5,489 bases of DNA from Clostridiales bacterium (GTDB taxonomy: Bacteria; Bacillota; Clostridia; Oscillospirales; QAMX01), in assembly GCA_003149835.1 (NCBI GenBank), contig QAMX01000100.1:8119-13607 (forward strand), in the 5' to 3' direction. The notes under the pieces were generated by a model. That model ran no database searches. It had not been told where the DNA came from and saw only the letters and a program-made list of their open reading frames with translations. Below are positions 4,203 to 5,489 of this stretch, piece after piece. A program made the translations under genes and the position numbers. How positions within the stretch are numbered: position 1 is the stretch's first letter; every line of letters begins with the position of its first letter.

Positions 4203-5489
4203 ATGAGGCGCAAAAGAATGTTGAAGCGAGTGCTCAGTTTCTTCTTAGCGGCGCTGATGCTGTGTTCCGTCGTCCCGGCGAGTATTTTCGCCTATTGGAG
4301 CGACGAAGAAAAGCCGGCGACGATCATCGGCAGCGACGGGCAGACCATCGCCGTCACCGACGACTGGGAAGAGACCTTCCCTTACGGCACGTTTGCTTTC
4401 GCGCAAAGCCAGACGGTCGTCGAGGAAGGCGGCGGTGAGACCGTCATCAAGCTGTACCGCCTTGGCGGGACGAAGGGGAAGGCTGTGGCGTACGTCACGT
4501 ATATGCCTGCCGCCGCCGAGATGGAAGACGGCGTGATGAGCTATGCCAACGCGGCGGGCGCCGGAGATATCGTCATCCGCGTCGAGGATCCGCTCCCCAT
4601 CGTCCGCTATCAGGCGCTGGGCAAGGCGCCGGATCCCGAGGTCGGTTCGGCCGCTCTGGCAGTCGAGCCGTACACCGGGGAGGGCGCTCTGGACGGCGAC
4701 CTCCGCGTCACGCTCGACGCGGCCGCCGACGCCTACCAGTGGTATCTCTGGGACGGCGCGGAGTGGAACGCCGTCAAGGGCGCGACGGATGCCGAGTTTA
4801 TCCTTTCCGCAGAGGAATATGAGGCGTATGATCTGCGCTGCGTCTATACCGACGGCGGCGTATCGTACTGTACCGCTTCCGTCAAAGGCACGGCGTACGT
4901 CAAGGCCGAGCCCGAGGCGCTTGAAGAGATGCCTGAGGATCTCGAACTGAACCCCGAAATTTCGTACACCGCGGTTGAAATGGATGCTGAAAAGCCCTAT
5001 CAGGGCTATGTCTTCAACGTCACCTTTGCGGAGGACGAATGGGTTAAGGAGATCCGCGTCTCCGCGCCGGATGACGATGTGGCTGAGCCGGTCAAGGGCG
5101 GGTACTTTACGATCATCGGCTGCGACGGCGGCAGCCTTTACGACAGCGCCAATACGCTGGCGCTTCTCGTCAACGACGACGAAAAACCGGAGGACAGTCA
5201 GCTCGGCTTTGCCGTGACGGAGATTCTCGCCGACAAGGCTGAGGGCAAGGCCGTCCTGACCGTTGTGCGCACCGGCGGTACGCAGAACGTAGTCACCGTC
5301 GAATACGCCACAAAGGACGGAACGGCGGCGGCGGGCGAGGATTATCTCGCCGTCTCCGGATCGCTGGCATTTTATGCCGACGTCACCGAGCAGAAGATTG
5401 AGATTCCGCTGATGAACGACGGTATCGTCTCGGCGGACGCCGTGGACTTTACCGTGACGCTTTCCAACGTGCGCGGCGACGGCGACGCG
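4203..5489 (+). CDS. Exported Calx-beta / Ig-like surface protein, N-terminal part (runs off window edge)
   Basis: The frame is open for 429 codons to the last base, so the C-terminus is missing. Residues 1-30 are a Sec signal peptide: RRKRMLKR, a hydrophobic core, and SIFA before Tyr31 as cleavage site. Residues 61-129 look like the first half of a Calx-beta domain (YGTFAFAQSQTVVEEGGGE ... KLYRLGGTKGKAVAYVTY). About 154-231 form an Ig-like insert with the core Trp in YQWYLWDG (Trp180) and Cys213 in DLRCVY at the usual F-strand place; its partner may be Cys223. Residues 255-327 resume Calx-beta, with FNVTFAEDEWVKEIRVSAPDD and a final LLVNDDE. A second, continuous Calx-beta runs from about 336 (TVVRTGGTQNVVTVEYATKD, GTAAAGEDY, FTVTLSN). 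Calx-beta domains are Ca2+-binding beta sandwiches used in bacterial adhesion and surface proteins; the acidic composition fits. Ribosome binding site AAAGGA lies 8 nt before the ATG. Anchoring and ligand are unknown, because the C-terminus is outside the window. Confidence 0.9.
   Translation, partial: MRRKRMLKRVLSFFLAALMLCSVVPASIFAYWSDEEKPATIIGSDGQTIAVTDDWEETFPYGTFAFAQSQTVVEEGGGETVIKLYRLGGTKGKAVAYVTYMPAAAEMEDGVMSYANAAGAGDIVIRVEDPLPIVRYQALGKAPDPEVGSAALAVEPYTGEGALDGDLRVTLDAAADAYQWYLWDGAEWNAVKGATDAEFILSAEEYEAYDLRCVYTDGGVSYCTASVKGTAYVKAEPEALEEMPEDLELNPEISYTAVEMDAEKPYQGYVFNVTFAEDEWVKEIRVSAPDDDVAEPVKGGYFTIIGCDGGSLYDSANTLALLVNDDEKPEDSQLGFAVTEILADKAEGKAVLTVVRTGGTQNVVTVEYATKDGTAAAGEDYLAVSGSLAFYADVTEQKIEIPLMNDGIVSADAVDFTVTLSNVRGDGDA

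Noticed and set aside
4543..5217. Two plus-strand frames in another phase within the surface gene
   Set aside because: Arg/Ser-rich shadows of the Calx-beta coding frame, with no start signals.

Overview
The window looks like chromosomal DNA of a moderately GC-rich Firmicute, most likely a gut-type Clostridia member (Oscillospiraceae/Ruminococcaceae-like). This rests on a MazF toxin very close to Bacillus NdoA/EndoA, a regulator pairing an N-terminal helix-turn-helix with a LuxR-type C-terminus, a large exported Calx-beta protein, and Firmicute-style ribosome binding sites and terminators. The assignment is inference from protein character. No rRNA, tRNA, CRISPR array or mobile element is visible.

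Layout. (1) Positions 1-560, minus strand: the N-terminal 186 codons of a MATE-family multidrug exporter, cut by the left edge, with its own promoter at 626-654. (2) A divergent plus-strand promoter (712-740) starts a transcript with a leader of about 300 nt holding two clear hairpins. It then reads a stand-alone MazF/NdoA-type mRNA interferase (1048-1407) and, 39 nt later, a small exported protein of unrecognised function (1447-2088). A strong intrinsic terminator at 2116-2150 closes this two-gene unit. (3) After a spacer without genes, 2508-3695 encodes a 395-residue regulator with a DNA-binding-like domain at each end and an alpha-helical, TPR-like middle. (4) The 3696-4202 spacer holds an intrinsic terminator, a perfect 10-4-10 palindrome, a candidate promoter and a structured leader. 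(5) From 4203 to the right edge runs a surface or secreted protein, open at its 3' end, with Calx-beta domains, the first apparently split by an inserted Ig-like domain.

Working together. The MazF toxin has no recognisable antitoxin gene beside it in the window. Its leader carries one UACAU, the target pentamer of characterised Firmicute MazF enzymes, in the loop of a hairpin just upstream of the ribosome binding site, which suggests possible self-cleavage control. The LuxR-type regulator lies directly upstream of the Calx-beta surface gene. The palindrome next to that gene's candidate -35 is a reasonable operator for it. Both regulatory ideas are inference from layout and sequence symmetry.
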